This document shows positions 53,734 through 62,058 of a stretch of 64,000 nucleotides of DNA, piece after piece. This DNA comes from Streptomyces cyaneus. GTDB lineage: Bacteria > Actinomycetota > Actinomycetes > Streptomycetales > Streptomycetaceae. The translations under genes and the position numbers were made by a program. Within the stretch, counting starts at the first letter, position 1. Each line of letters begins with the position of its first letter. Location: NCBI RefSeq assembly GCF_004028635.1, contig NZ_ML138678.1, positions 1,240,001 to 1,304,000 on the forward strand, in the 5' to 3' direction. Under the pieces are notes generated by a model. The model saw nothing but the letters and a program-made list of their open reading frames with translations, did not search any database and was not told the DNA's origin.

Positions 53734-54336
53734 ATGAACGATCGCATGGTGTGGATCGACTGCGAGATGACCGGCCTCTCGCTGTCCGACGACGCGCTCA
53801 TCGAGGTTGCCGCCCTCGTCACCGACTCCGAGCTGAACGTCCTCGGCGAGGGCGTGGACATCGTCATCCGCCCGCCGGAGGCGGCGCTGGAGACGATGCC
53901 GGAGGTGGTGCGTCAGATGCACACCGCGTCCGGGCTCCTCGACGAACTCGCCGGCGGCACGACGCTGGCGGACGCCGAGGCGCAGGTCCTGGCGTATGTA
54001 CGCGAGCATGTGAAGGAACCCGGCAAGGCCCCGCTGTGCGGCAACTCCGTCGGCACGGACCGCGGCTTCCTGCTGCGCGACATGCCGACGCTGGAGGACT
54101 ACCTCCACTACCGGATCGTCGACGTCTCGTCGGTCAAGGAGCTCGCCCGCCGCTGGTATCCGCGTGCCTACTTCAACAGCCCCGAGAAGAACGGCAACCA
54201 CCGCGCCCTCGCCGATATCCGCGAGTCCATCGCCGAACTCCGCTACTACCGCGAGGCCGTCTTCGTACCGCAGCCCGGCCCGGACTCGGAGACCGCGAAG
54301 TCGATCGCGGCCAAGCACGTACTGCCTGCTCAGTAG
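53734..54336 (+). CDS. orn: Oligoribonuclease (DEDDh 3'-5' exonuclease)
   Basis: 200 residues. [27 protein letters not shown] gives the first Asp-Glu of the DEDDh site, [18 protein letters not shown] the second Asp block, [15 protein letters not shown] the start of the third and [18 protein letters not shown] the His-Asp end. It breaks down short RNAs and the pGpG product of c-di-GMP turnover. Adjacent to adpA as in S. coelicolor (ornA). It is followed by a tRNA-His gene. Confidence 0.95.
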   Translation: MNDRMVWIDCEMTGLSLSDDALIEVAALVTDSELNVLGEGVDIVIRPPEAALETMPEVVRQMHTASGLLDELAGGTTLADAEAQVLAYVREHVKEPGKAPLCGNSVGTDRGFLLRDMPTLEDYLHYRIVDVSSVKELARRWYPRAYFNSPEKNGNHRALADIRESIAELRYYREAVFVPQPGPDSETAKSIAAKHVLPAQ

Positions 54337-54442
54337 GAGTGTGAGGGGGGTGCCGGGGGGCGCCGCGGAAACCGTGCGCGAGCACCCCTTCGGACCCTGT
54401 ACACTTTTTCTCGGCCGGTCGGGGAAACCCAGAGCCGGTCAT

Positions 54443-54516
54443 GGTGGGTGTAGCTCAGCTGGTAGAGCACCTGGTTGTGGTCCAGGATGCCGCGGGTTCG
54501 AGTCCCGTCACTCACC
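54443..54516 (+). tRNA. tRNA-His (GTG)
   Basis: Cloverleaf by eye: acceptor GTGGGTG (54444-54450) pairs with CACTCAC (54509-54515) with one G-U; D-arm TAGCTCAGCTGGTAGAGC; anticodon stem CCTGG/CCAGG with loop TTGTGGT and anticodon GTG at 54477-54479; T-arm GCGGGTTCGAGTCCCGT. The encoded extra G at 54443 pairs with C73 at 54516, the histidine identity element. CCA is not encoded. Confidence 0.95.
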
Positions 54517-54521
54517 CTGGT

Positions 54522-54561
54522 GATCAGCCGGTGACTTCCGAAGAGAAGTCACCGGCTGATC
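54522..54561 (+). terminator. Intrinsic terminator after tRNA-His
   Basis: A perfect 17-bp stem (54522-54538 with 54545-54561, starting GATCAGCCGGTGACTTC) and a 6-nt loop CGAAGA, followed by CTTTTTCC. It is one of the few terminators here with a real T-run, six bp after the tRNA. Confidence 0.93.
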
Positions 54562-54606
54562 CTTTTTCCGAGCAGTGCAAGAGACGCTCGGCTTAAGCTG
54601 CGCACG

Positions 54607-55122
54607 ATGTCCGAGCCCCGTGTACACGCCGAGCCCATCCCCACCGACCGCCTCGAACTCCTCCCGCTGCGCGTCGAGCACGCCGAGGAGATGGCCGTCG
54701 TCCTGGCGGATCCGGCGCTGCACACCTTCACCGGCGGCACGCCCCACTCCCCCGGCGAACTGCGCGCCCGCTACGAGCGGCTCGTCGCCGGATCCCCCGC
54801 CCCCGGCGTCTCCTGGTGCAACTGGGTGCTGCGGCTGCGCGCACAGTCACGTCTCGTGGGCACGGTCCAGGCCACGGTCACCGAGAACGAAGGCGCCGAG
54901 ATCGCCTGGGTCGTCGGCACGCCGTGGCAGGGGCGCGGGTTCGCGTCCGAGGCGGCGCGGGGGCTGGTCACCTGGCTCGGGCGACAGTCCGTCCGTACGG
55001 TCGTCGCCCATATCCACCCCGACCACCTGGCCTCGGCGGCGGTCGCCGCGGCGGCCGGGCTCGCCCCGACCGAGGAGGAGCAGGACGGGGAGACGCGGTG
55101 GCGGCTGGTGCCGCATCTGTGA
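54607..55122 (+). CDS. GNAT-family N-acetyltransferase
   Basis: 171 residues. RimJ/L-like start IPTDRLELLPLRVEHAEEMAVVLADPALHTFTGG, middle SWCNWVLRLRAQSRLVGTVQATV, acetyl-CoA loop IAWVVGTPWQGRGFASEAARGLVTWL and C-terminal VVAHIHPDHLASAAVAAAAGLAPT. It acetylates an unknown amine. It stands alone between the tRNA terminator and a broken convergent gene. Confidence 0.85.
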   Translation: MSEPRVHAEPIPTDRLELLPLRVEHAEEMAVVLADPALHTFTGGTPHSPGELRARYERLVAGSPAPGVSWCNWVLRLRAQSRLVGTVQATVTENEGAEIAWVVGTPWQGRGFASEAARGLVTWLGRQSVRTVVAHIHPDHLASAAVAAAAGLAPTEEEQDGETRWRLVPHL

Positions 55123-55156
55123 GGAACAGGACGGCAGGACCGGCCGGCGAGCGCTG

Positions 55157-55632
55157 CTACTCCTCTGACGTCGCCTGCCGCCACGCCCGCACCAACTCCC
55201 GTACGCTCCCGCAGCGTTCGCCGGGGTCGGCGCGCGTCACCCGGTCGAGCACCGCCAGCTGTGCCGCCGTCCCCCGCCAGGCTCCTCCGGGGCCATGAAG
55301 CGGTCGACGGCGACGTGTTCCGCGGCCTCCACCGCCTGGGGGTGCCCCCTCTAGGGGAGCGGGCGCCCTGCCGCTCGACCGAGGACCTCGCCGGCGTGCC
55401 ACGGCATCACCACCGCCGTACCGCCACCGTCCCGCACCCCGAACCGGTGCAGCTGCGGGACGATCACCGGATGGCGTACCGCCCGGTGGAACGCCCAGGC
55501 CCGGTCCAGGGAGCGCCGGGCCTGGCCCGTCGCCGCCTCCTTCACGAACCAGCACTCGCCGTCCGGGAGTCGGACGCCGTACGAGACACAGCCCGACTCC
55601 TGCTCGCGGAAGGCGCGCAGCACCTCGCCCAC
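55157..55632 (-). pseudogene. Protein-kinase-like gene with deletions and frameshift
   Basis: The first frame from 55632 reads as the N-terminal lobe of a Ser/Thr-kinase-like protein (EVLRAFREQESGCVSYGVRLPDGECWFVKEA, HRAVRHPVIVPQLHRFGV, VVMPWHAGEVL), then hits a TAG near 55353. Beyond it VDRFMAPEEPGGG, a kinase subdomain VIII-type APE motif, continues in the first frame, and TAAQLAVLDRVTRADPGERCGSVRELVRAWR, the C-terminal helix region, follows in another frame to the stop at 55157. The catalytic HRD and DFD regions seem missing, so the gene is truncated inside and frameshifted. The 3' part lies on minus strand, 7 bp from the end of cebR. Confidence 0.65.
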
Positions 55633-55639
55633 GCAGCGC

Positions 55640-56695
55640 TCACGACGACGTCCGCACCACCAGTTCCGTGGCCAGCACCTCCTGGGGGCGTTCCAGGCCC
55701 CGCGACACCGCCGGCCGGCGATCCGCTATCTCGGCGAGAAGGAGGTCCAGCATCCGGCGGCCCATGTCCTCGATCGGCTGGCGGACGCTGGTCAGGGGCG
55801 GGTCCATGTGGCGGGCGATGGCCGAGTCGTCGTAGCCGACGAGGGCCACGTCCTCGGGGATGCGGCGGCCCGCCTCGCGCAGCACCTGGCGGGCGCCCGC
55901 GGCCGTCACGTCCGACGCCGCGAAGACCGCGTCCAGGTCGGGGCAGCGCTCCAGGAGCACTTTCATCGCCTGGGCGCCGCCCTCCTCCGTGAAGTCGCCC
56001 GCCTCGATCAGCCGCTCGTCCGCCTCGTACCCCGCGTCGCGCAGGGCCTCGCGGTAGCCGTCCACTCGGCGCTGGGCGCCGTAGACGTCGAGGCGGCCGG
56101 TGATGTGGGCGATCCGCGTACGGCCGCGGGACAGCAGGTGCTCGACGGCCGAGCGGGCGCCGCCGTAGTTGTCGGAGTCCACCGAGGTCAGGGTCTCGGC
56201 CGCCGACCTCGGGCCGCTGATCACCGCCGGGATCTCCAGCTGGGCCAGCAGATCCGGCAGGGGGTCGTCCGCGTGGACCGAGACCAGCAGCACGCCGTCG
56301 ACGCGGTGGGCCGCCAGGTACTGGGCCAGGCGGCGGCGTTCCCGGTCGCTGCCCGCGAAGATCAGCAGCAGCTGCATCTCCGTCTCGGAGAGCTCGGCGC
56401 CCACGCCCTTGAGCATGTCCGAGAAGTACGGTTCCGCGAAGAACCGTGTCTCCGGCTCGGGCACGACCAGCGCGATCGCGTCCGTACGGTTCGCCGCCAG
56501 GGCTCGGGCCGCCGTGTTCGGGACGTAGCCCAGCTCCGCCACCGCCGCTTCCACCGCCGCGCGGGTCGCGTCACTGACCCGGGGCGAGCCGTTGATCACC
56601 CGGGAGACGGTGCCCCGGCCCACGCCGGCGCGGGCCGCCACCTCTTCGAGGGTGGGCCGACCGCCGCTTCGGCCCCGCGCTCCGTGGGTTGCCAT
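55640..56695 (-). CDS. cebR: LacI-family repressor of cellobiose genes
   Basis: 351 residues from ATG 56695; the usual size for LacI repressors. HTH RPTLEEVAARAGVGRGTVSRVINGSPRVSDATRAAVEAAVAELGYVPNTAARALA, then a periplasmic-binding-like core (DAIALVVPEPETRFFAEPYFSDMLKG, VDGVLLVSVHADD, AHITGRLDVYGAQRRVDGYREAL, VALVGYDDSAIARHMDPPLTSVRQPI). Divergent from cebEFG-bglC and two TGGGAGCG palindromes are in that locus, as known for CebR, which is released by cellobiose. Syntenic with S. coelicolor SCO2794. Confidence 0.92.
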   Translation of the reverse strand: MATHGARGRSGGRPTLEEVAARAGVGRGTVSRVINGSPRVSDATRAAVEAAVAELGYVPNTAARALAANRTDAIALVVPEPETRFFAEPYFSDMLKGVGAELSETEMQLLLIFAGSDRERRRLAQYLAAHRVDGVLLVSVHADDPLPDLLAQLEIPAVISGPRSAAETLTSVDSDNYGGARSAVEHLLSRGRTRIAHITGRLDVYGAQRRVDGYREALRDAGYEADERLIEAGDFTEEGGAQAMKVLLERCPDLDAVFAASDVTAAGARQVLREAGRRIPEDVALVGYDDSAIARHMDPPLTSVRQPIEDMGRRMLDLLLAEIADRRPAVSRGLERPQEVLATELVVRTSS

Positions 56696-56795
56696 GGGCT
56701 CCGCCTTCCCGCCGATCCTTACGCTGGCCTGGAATCTAACAGTCCCGTCTGCTCCACTGACCCCACATGACGGCTGCCGCCCCCAGACCCCGCTT

Positions 56796-56837
56796 CGGCC
56801 CTGAACGAACCTCGTCCTCAAATGCCGGACGGACTGA
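56796..56837 (+). repeat. Dispersed repeat family A, copy 4
   Basis: CGGCCCTGAACG (56797-56808), then CCTCGTCCTCAAATGCC and GGACGGACTGA; matches copy 1 (1204-1244) across its whole length with few differences. Confidence 0.8.
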
Positions 56838-56932
56838 AGGGGGTCCAGTTAACGGCCCGATAACTGAACGCATCTCTCCGCTCCCACTCCCTTGACACCC
56901 CCGCCCGGACCGACGAACCTTCAACTCATCAC

Positions 56933-56952
56933 CTGTGGGAGCGCTCCCACAG
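56933..56952. promoter_or_regulatory. CebR operator 1
   Basis: CTGTGGGAGCGCTCCCACAG is a perfect 20-bp palindrome containing the CebR box TGGGAGCGCTCCCA (56936-56949). It lies 116 bp before the cebE start and 36 bp after the TTGACA hexamer, where it would block transcription. Confidence 0.93.
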
Positions 56953-57067
56953 TACCTGACACATACACATCCCGCACGTTCCCCGCCCGAGCCGCAGCGA
57001 GAACAACGAACGGGCCCAACAGTGCAGTTGGCCGGGGGGTCGGCACGTCAGGCAACAGGAGGACGCA

Positions 57068-58393
57068 ATGCGCACGAGTACCCGTGGGTCCCGCCGGCTG
57101 GTGGCCCTCGCGGCCGCGGCCGCGCTGACGACAGGGCTGCTCGCCGGCTGCGCCGAGGACTCGGACGACGGCTCTCCGAACGAGGGCGGTGGCAACGGAG
57201 GCGGTGGCAAGACCACGCTCACCGTGGGCACTTTCGGCACCTTCGGCTACAAGCAGGCCGGCCTCTACGACGAGTACATGAAGCTCCACCCCGACATCAG
57301 CATCAAGGAGAACGTCACCACCCGTACCGACGTCTACTGGCCGAAGGTCCTCACCCGCCTGCAGGCCGGGTCCGGTGCCGACGACATCCAGGCGATCGAG
57401 ATCATGAACGTCACCGAGGCCGTGCAGACGCAGGCCGACAAGTTCGTCGACCTCGGCAAGGAGGTCGACAAGTCGCAGTGGCTGGGCTGGAAGAACGCCC
57501 AGGCCACCACCAAGGACGGCAAGCTGATCGGCCTCGGCACCGACGTCGGCCCGATGGCGATCTGCTACCGCAAGGACCTGTTCGAGAAGGCCGGCCTGGA
57601 GACGGACCGCACCAAGCTCGCCGCGCAGTGGAAGGGCGACTGGGGCAAGTACGTCGACCTGGGCAAGGAGTACATGAAGAAGGCGCCGAGCGGCACCAAG
57701 TTCGTGGACTCGGCCTCCTCGGTCTACAACGCGGCCCTCGGCGGCGCGGCCGAGCGCTACTACAAGGACGACGGCACCGTCGACTGGGACAAGTCGCAGG
57801 GTGTCAAGGACGCCTGGGACGTCGCCATGGACGTGGCGACCAGCGACATGTCGGCGAAGCTGAAGCAGTTCGACAAGCCGTGGGACCAGGGCTACGCCAA
57901 CGGCACCTTCGCCACGGTGGCCTGCCCGGCCTGGATGATCGGCTACATCCTGGAGAAGTCCGGTGACTCCGGCAAGGGCAAGTGGGACGTGGCGGCGGCG
58001 CCGACCGCGGCCAACTGGGGCGGTTCGTTCATCGGCGTGCCGACCTCGGGCAAGCACCAGAAGGAGGCCATCGCGCTGGCGAAGTGGCTGACCGCGCCCG
58101 AGCAGCAGGCGAAGGTCTTCGCCAAGCAGGCCAGCTTCCCGTCGACGCCGTCGGCGTACCCGACCCTGAAGCCGGCCGCCGCCACCACGGAGTACTTCTC
58201 GAACGCGCCGATCACGCAGATCTTCTCCGACTCGGCGAAGACCATCCCGAGCCAGTACTTCGGGATCAAGGACCAGGCGATCAACACGGCACTGACCGAC
58301 ATCGGCATCCTCCAGGTCGAGCAGAAGGGCAAGACGCCTGACCAGGGCTGGGACGCCGCGTCCAAGGAGATCAAGGACGTGCTCGGCCAGTGA
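57068..58393 (+). CDS. cebE: Cellobiose ABC transporter, solute-binding lipoprotein
   Basis: 441 residues. Basic N-terminus, hydrophobic core and lipobox LLAGC with Cys28. The mature part is a family 1 extracellular binding protein: TTLTVGTFGTFGYKQAGLYDEYMKLHPDISIKENVTTR, VLTRLQAGSGADDIQAIEIMNV, GLGTDVGPMAICYRKDLFEKAGLETDRTKLAAQW. It binds cellobiose or longer cello-oligosaccharides outside the membrane. AGGAGG is 5 nt before the ATG. A GTGA overlap with cebF. Confidence 0.92.
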   Translation: MRTSTRGSRRLVALAAAAALTTGLLAGCAEDSDDGSPNEGGGNGGGGKTTLTVGTFGTFGYKQAGLYDEYMKLHPDISIKENVTTRTDVYWPKVLTRLQAGSGADDIQAIEIMNVTEAVQTQADKFVDLGKEVDKSQWLGWKNAQATTKDGKLIGLGTDVGPMAICYRKDLFEKAGLETDRTKLAAQWKGDWGKYVDLGKEYMKKAPSGTKFVDSASSVYNAALGGAAERYYKDDGTVDWDKSQGVKDAWDVAMDVATSDMSAKLKQFDKPWDQGYANGTFATVACPAWMIGYILEKSGDSGKGKWDVAAAPTAANWGGSFIGVPTSGKHQKEAIALAKWLTAPEQQAKVFAKQASFPSTPSAYPTLKPAAATTEYFSNAPITQIFSDSAKTIPSQYFGIKDQAINTALTDIGILQVEQKGKTPDQGWDAASKEIKDVLGQ

Positions 58394-59418
58394 GCAGTTC
58401 CAAGCAGGCCCTCGCGCACGCCGCGAGCGCCGACGCCGCGCCCGGTGACCAGCCGGGCGCGGCCGGCCGCGCGCACGGTCGCGGTACGCCGCCTGAGCCG
58501 GGCCCGGATTCCTGGCGCAGCCGGCTGTACCGCTGGGACATGAAGGCGTCGCCGTACGCGTTCATCGCCCCCTTCTTCATCGTCTTCGGGGCGTTCTCGC
58601 TGGTCCCGCTGCTCTATACGGCCTGGTACTCGCTGCACAACGTGCAGTTGTCCAACCTCGACGGCCAGACCTGGACCGGCCTGGACAACTACCAGAACCT
58701 GCTGTCCTCCGACTTCTTCTGGAACGCGCTGTGGAACACCTTCACCATCGGCGTGATCTCCACGGTGCCGCAGCTGCTGATGGCGATCGGCCTGGCCCAT
58801 CTGCTCAACTACAAGCTGCGCGGCTCGACCGTGTGGCGGGTCGTGATGCTCACCCCGTACGCCACCTCGGTTGCGGCGGCGACGCTGGTGTTCGTGCTGC
58901 TGTACTCCTGGGACGGCGGCATGATCAACTGGCTGCTGGAGTTCGTCGGCATCGATCCGGTCAACTGGCGTGAGTCCGACTGGGGTTCGCAGTTCGCGGT
59001 GTCGTCGATCGTGATCTGGCGCTGGACCGGCTACAACGCGCTGATCTACCTGGCGGCGATGCAGGCGATCCCGGCCGACCTCTACGAGTCCGCGGCGATC
59101 GACGGCGCCAGCCGCTGGCAGCAGTTCCTCCATGTGACGATCCCGCAGCTGCGGCCGACGATCCTGTTCACGGTGGTCGTCTCGACGATCGGCGCGACCC
59201 AGCTCTTCGGTGAGCCCCTGCTGTTCGGCGGGGTGAGCGGTTCGAAGGGCGGCTCCGAGCACCAGTACCAGACGCTCGGCCTGTACATGTACGACCAGGG
59301 CTGGATCATCGGCAACCTCGGCAAGGCGTCCGCGATCGCCTGGTCGATGTTCCTGATCCTGCTGATCGTCGCCGTGATCCAACTGCTGGTGTCCCGACGG
59401 CTGAGGAAGTCCCAATGA
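58390..59418 (+). CDS. cebF: Cellobiose ABC transporter, permease 1
   Basis: 342 residues from GTG 58390 (overlap GTGA with cebE). A cytosolic Gly/Pro-rich leader of about 50 residues precedes the first helix (APFFIVFGAFSLVPLLYTAW). Six helices; the EAA loop, ESAAIDGASRWQQFLHVTIPQLRPTI, contacts the ATPase. No ATP-binding gene is in the locus, so the shared MsiK ATPase is likely used, as known for streptomycete sugar ABC systems. Confidence 0.92.
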   Translation: MSSSKQALAHAASADAAPGDQPGAAGRAHGRGTPPEPGPDSWRSRLYRWDMKASPYAFIAPFFIVFGAFSLVPLLYTAWYSLHNVQLSNLDGQTWTGLDNYQNLLSSDFFWNALWNTFTIGVISTVPQLLMAIGLAHLLNYKLRGSTVWRVVMLTPYATSVAAATLVFVLLYSWDGGMINWLLEFVGIDPVNWRESDWGSQFAVSSIVIWRWTGYNALIYLAAMQAIPADLYESAAIDGASRWQQFLHVTIPQLRPTILFTVVVSTIGATQLFGEPLLFGGVSGSKGGSEHQYQTLGLYMYDQGWIIGNLGKASAIAWSMFLILLIVAVIQLLVSRRLRKSQ

Positions 59419-60326
59419 GCACTGGTGAACTGATGACTCCTCAGACATCGAAGGGCACGGCGGCCTCGAAGCCGCGGCGCGAGCGGACCCGGGTGATGGG
59501 CGCCGGCAAGCAGCTGCACGCCGGCCCGCTCACCTACGTCGTCCTGACCGTCTTCGCGCTGGTCTCGCTGGCCCCGCTGGTGTGGACGGCGATCGCGGCC
59601 TCGCGCACGGACCGGCGGCTCGCTCAGACGCCGCCGCCGCTGTGGTTCGGCGGGAACCTGTTCAAGAACATGGAGCGGGCGTGGGAGGAGGGCGGGCTCG
59701 GCACCGCGATGTTCAACACCACGTTCGTCGCGGCCACGATCACCATCAGTACGGTGGTGTTCGCCACCCTCGCCGGCTTCGCCTTCGCCAAGCTGCGGTT
59801 CCGGTTCTCCGGTCTGCTGCTGATGCTGACGATCGGCACGATGATGGTCCCGCCGCAGCTGGCGGTCGTACCCCTGTATCTGTGGATGGCGGACCTCGGC
59901 TGGTCGAACCAGCTCCAGACGGTCATCCTGCCGACGCTGTGCACGGCCTTCGGTACGTTCTTCATGCGCCAGTACCTGCTGCAGGCGCTGCCGACCGAGC
60001 TGATCGAGGCGGCGCGGGTGGACGGCGCGAGCAGTCTGCGGGTCGTCTGGCACGTGGTCTTCCCGGCCGCCCGACCCGCGATGGCCGTCCTCGGCCTGCT
60101 GACCTTCGTGTTCGCCTGGAACGACTTCCTGTGGCCGATCATCGCCCTGAACCAGGAGAACCCGACCGTGCAGGTCGCCCTCAACTCCCTCGGCACCGGC
60201 TATGTCCCCGACCAAGCGGTGATCATGGCGGGCGCCCTGCTCGGCACGCTGCCACTGCTGATCGCCTTCCTGCTGTTCGGCAAGCAGATCGTGGGCGGGA
60301 TCATGCAGGGCGCGGTCAAGGGCTGA
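59415..60326 (+). CDS. cebG: Cellobiose ABC transporter, permease 2
   Basis: 303 residues from ATG 59415 (ATGA overlap with cebF; an ATG at 59433 is possible). Six helices beginning [29 protein letters not shown] loop [29 protein letters not shown]. With CebE and CebF it makes the membrane channel for cellobiose. A 142-bp gap follows before bglC. Confidence 0.92.
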   Translation: MSTGELMTPQTSKGTAASKPRRERTRVMGAGKQLHAGPLTYVVLTVFALVSLAPLVWTAIAASRTDRRLAQTPPPLWFGGNLFKNMERAWEEGGLGTAMFNTTFVAATITISTVVFATLAGFAFAKLRFRFSGLLLMLTIGTMMVPPQLAVVPLYLWMADLGWSNQLQTVILPTLCTAFGTFFMRQYLLQALPTELIEAARVDGASSLRVVWHVVFPAARPAMAVLGLLTFVFAWNDFLWPIIALNQENPTVQVALNSLGTGYVPDQAVIMAGALLGTLPLLIAFLLFGKQIVGGIMQGAVKG

Positions 60327-60455
60327 CGCCTGGTCATACCGGTTTCCTTCTTCGCACGACCTTCCCGTACGTCCCTCAGGGCCGCGTCACCGCCGCCTCG
60401 GCCCTGAGGCACCTTCCCCCCTCCCCTCCTACCCGTCGGTCTCCACGACCCCCTA

Positions 60456-60469
60456 TGGGAGCGCTTCCA
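60456..60469. promoter_or_regulatory. CebR operator 2 over the bglC start
   Basis: TGGGAGCGCTTCCA, one mismatch from the perfect palindrome. Its last base is the first base of the bglC ATG and it contains the ribosome-binding GGGAG, so a bound repressor would sit on the start site. Confidence 0.85.
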
Positions 60470-61899
60470 TGCCTGAGCCCATGTCCTCCGTGTCCTTTCC
60501 CCCCGCCTTCCTCTGGGGCGCGGCGACGTCCGCGTACCAGATCGAGGGGGCGGTGCGGGAGGACGGCCGTACCCCGTCCATCTGGGACACCTTCAGCCAT
60601 ACGCCGGGCCGGACGGCCGGCGGCGAGCACGGTGACATCGCTGTCGACCACTACCACCGCTACCGCGAGGACGTGGCGATGATGGCCGAGCTGGGGCTGT
60701 CGGCGTACCGCTTCTCGATCTCCTGGTCGCGGGTGCAGCCGACGGGCCGGGGCCCGGCCGTGCAGCGGGGCCTGGACTTCTACCGCCGCCTGGTGGACGA
60801 GCTGCTGGCGCACGGCATCAAGCCCGCCGTCACCCTCTACCACTGGGACCTCCCCCAGGAGCTGGAGGACGCGGGCGGCTGGCCGGAGCGCGACACGGCG
60901 TACCGGTTCGCCGAGTACGCGCAGATCGTCGGCGAGGCGCTCGGCGACCGCGTGGAACAGTGGATCACGCTCAACGAGCCGTGGTGCAGCGCGTTCCTGG
61001 GCTACGGGTCGGGTGTGCACGCACCGGGCCGCACCGAGCCGGTGGCGACACTGCGGGCGGCCCACCACCTCAACCTGGCGCACGGGCTCGGCACTTCGGC
61101 CCTGCGCTCGGTGATGCCGGCTCGCAACTCGGTGGCCCTCAGCCTCAACTCCTCGGTGGTTCGCCCGGTTTCGCAGGACGCCGCGGACCTGGCGGCGGCC
61201 CGGAAGATCGACGACCTGGCCAACGGGGTCTTCCACGGCCCGATCCTGCACGGCGCGTACCCGGAGAGCCTGTACGCGGCGACGGAGCTGGTGACCGACT
61301 GGTCGTACGTCCTGGAGGGCGACCTGGCGGCGATCAACCAGCCGTTGGACGCGCTGGGGCTGAACTACTACACCCCGACGCTGGTGTCGGCGGCCGAGAC
61401 CGAGGTCGACGGCCCGCGGGCGGACGGCCACGGGGCGAGCGAGCACTCGCCGTGGCCCTGCGCGGACGACGTGATGTTCCACCAGACCCCCGGCGACCGC
61501 ACCGAGATGGGCTGGACCATCGACCCGACCGGCCTGCACGAGCTGATCATGCGGTACACACGCGAGGCACCGGGTCTGCCCCTGTACATCACCGAGAACG
61601 GCGCGGCCTACGACGACAAGCCGGACCCCGACGGCCGCGTCCACGACCCGGAGCGCATCGCCTACCTGCACGGCCACCTCTGCGAGGTCCGCCGCGCGAT
61701 CGCCGACGGCGCCGATGTCCGGGGCTACTACCTGTGGTCCCTGATGGACAACTTCGAGTGGGCGTACGGCTACGGGAAGCGGTTCGGGGCGGTGTACGTC
61801 GACTACTCGACGCTCACGAGGACGCCGAAGTCGAGCGCGTACTGGTACGGCAAGGCGGCGCGGACGGGCGTGTTGCCGGCAGTGGACGAGGAGATCTAG
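60469..61899 (+). CDS. bglC: GH1 beta-glucosidase (cellobiase)
   Basis: 476 residues, family-typical size. N-terminal [19 protein letters not shown] (GH1 signature), acid/base Glu170 in TLNEPWC and nucleophile Glu376 in YITENGA, with C-terminal [23 protein letters not shown]. No signal peptide: it is cytosolic and splits imported cellobiose to glucose. ATG 60469 has GGGAG 7 nt upstream; a second ATG at 60481 is less well supported. Last gene of the CebR-controlled locus. Confidence 0.94.
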   Translation: MPEPMSSVSFPPAFLWGAATSAYQIEGAVREDGRTPSIWDTFSHTPGRTAGGEHGDIAVDHYHRYREDVAMMAELGLSAYRFSISWSRVQPTGRGPAVQRGLDFYRRLVDELLAHGIKPAVTLYHWDLPQELEDAGGWPERDTAYRFAEYAQIVGEALGDRVEQWITLNEPWCSAFLGYGSGVHAPGRTEPVATLRAAHHLNLAHGLGTSALRSVMPARNSVALSLNSSVVRPVSQDAADLAAARKIDDLANGVFHGPILHGAYPESLYAATELVTDWSYVLEGDLAAINQPLDALGLNYYTPTLVSAAETEVDGPRADGHGASEHSPWPCADDVMFHQTPGDRTEMGWTIDPTGLHELIMRYTREAPGLPLYITENGAAYDDKPDPDGRVHDPERIAYLHGHLCEVRRAIADGADVRGYYLWSLMDNFEWAYGYGKRFGAVYVDYSTLTRTPKSSAYWYGKAARTGVLPAVDEEI

Positions 61900-62058
61900 A
61901 GGGATCGGCCGGGATCCGGGATCCCACGGGGGCTCTCGCCTGGGGACGGGGCGCGGCATGTGGAGGGGACGTGCCGTGCCCCGCGGTTCTCGCTCACTCA
62001 GAACGTGAGAGCGGGTACTGAGAACGTGGGAACGAGTGGAGATCACTACTCTTCTCGG

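Larger units (their letters stand above)
56696..57067. other. 372-bp cebR-cebE divergent regulatory region
   Basis: Contains a family A repeat, a TTGACA hexamer (56892-56897) that may be the cebE -35, and a perfect 20-bp CebR operator. The middle (56840-56885) shows no other sign. No gene is present. Confidence 0.7.
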
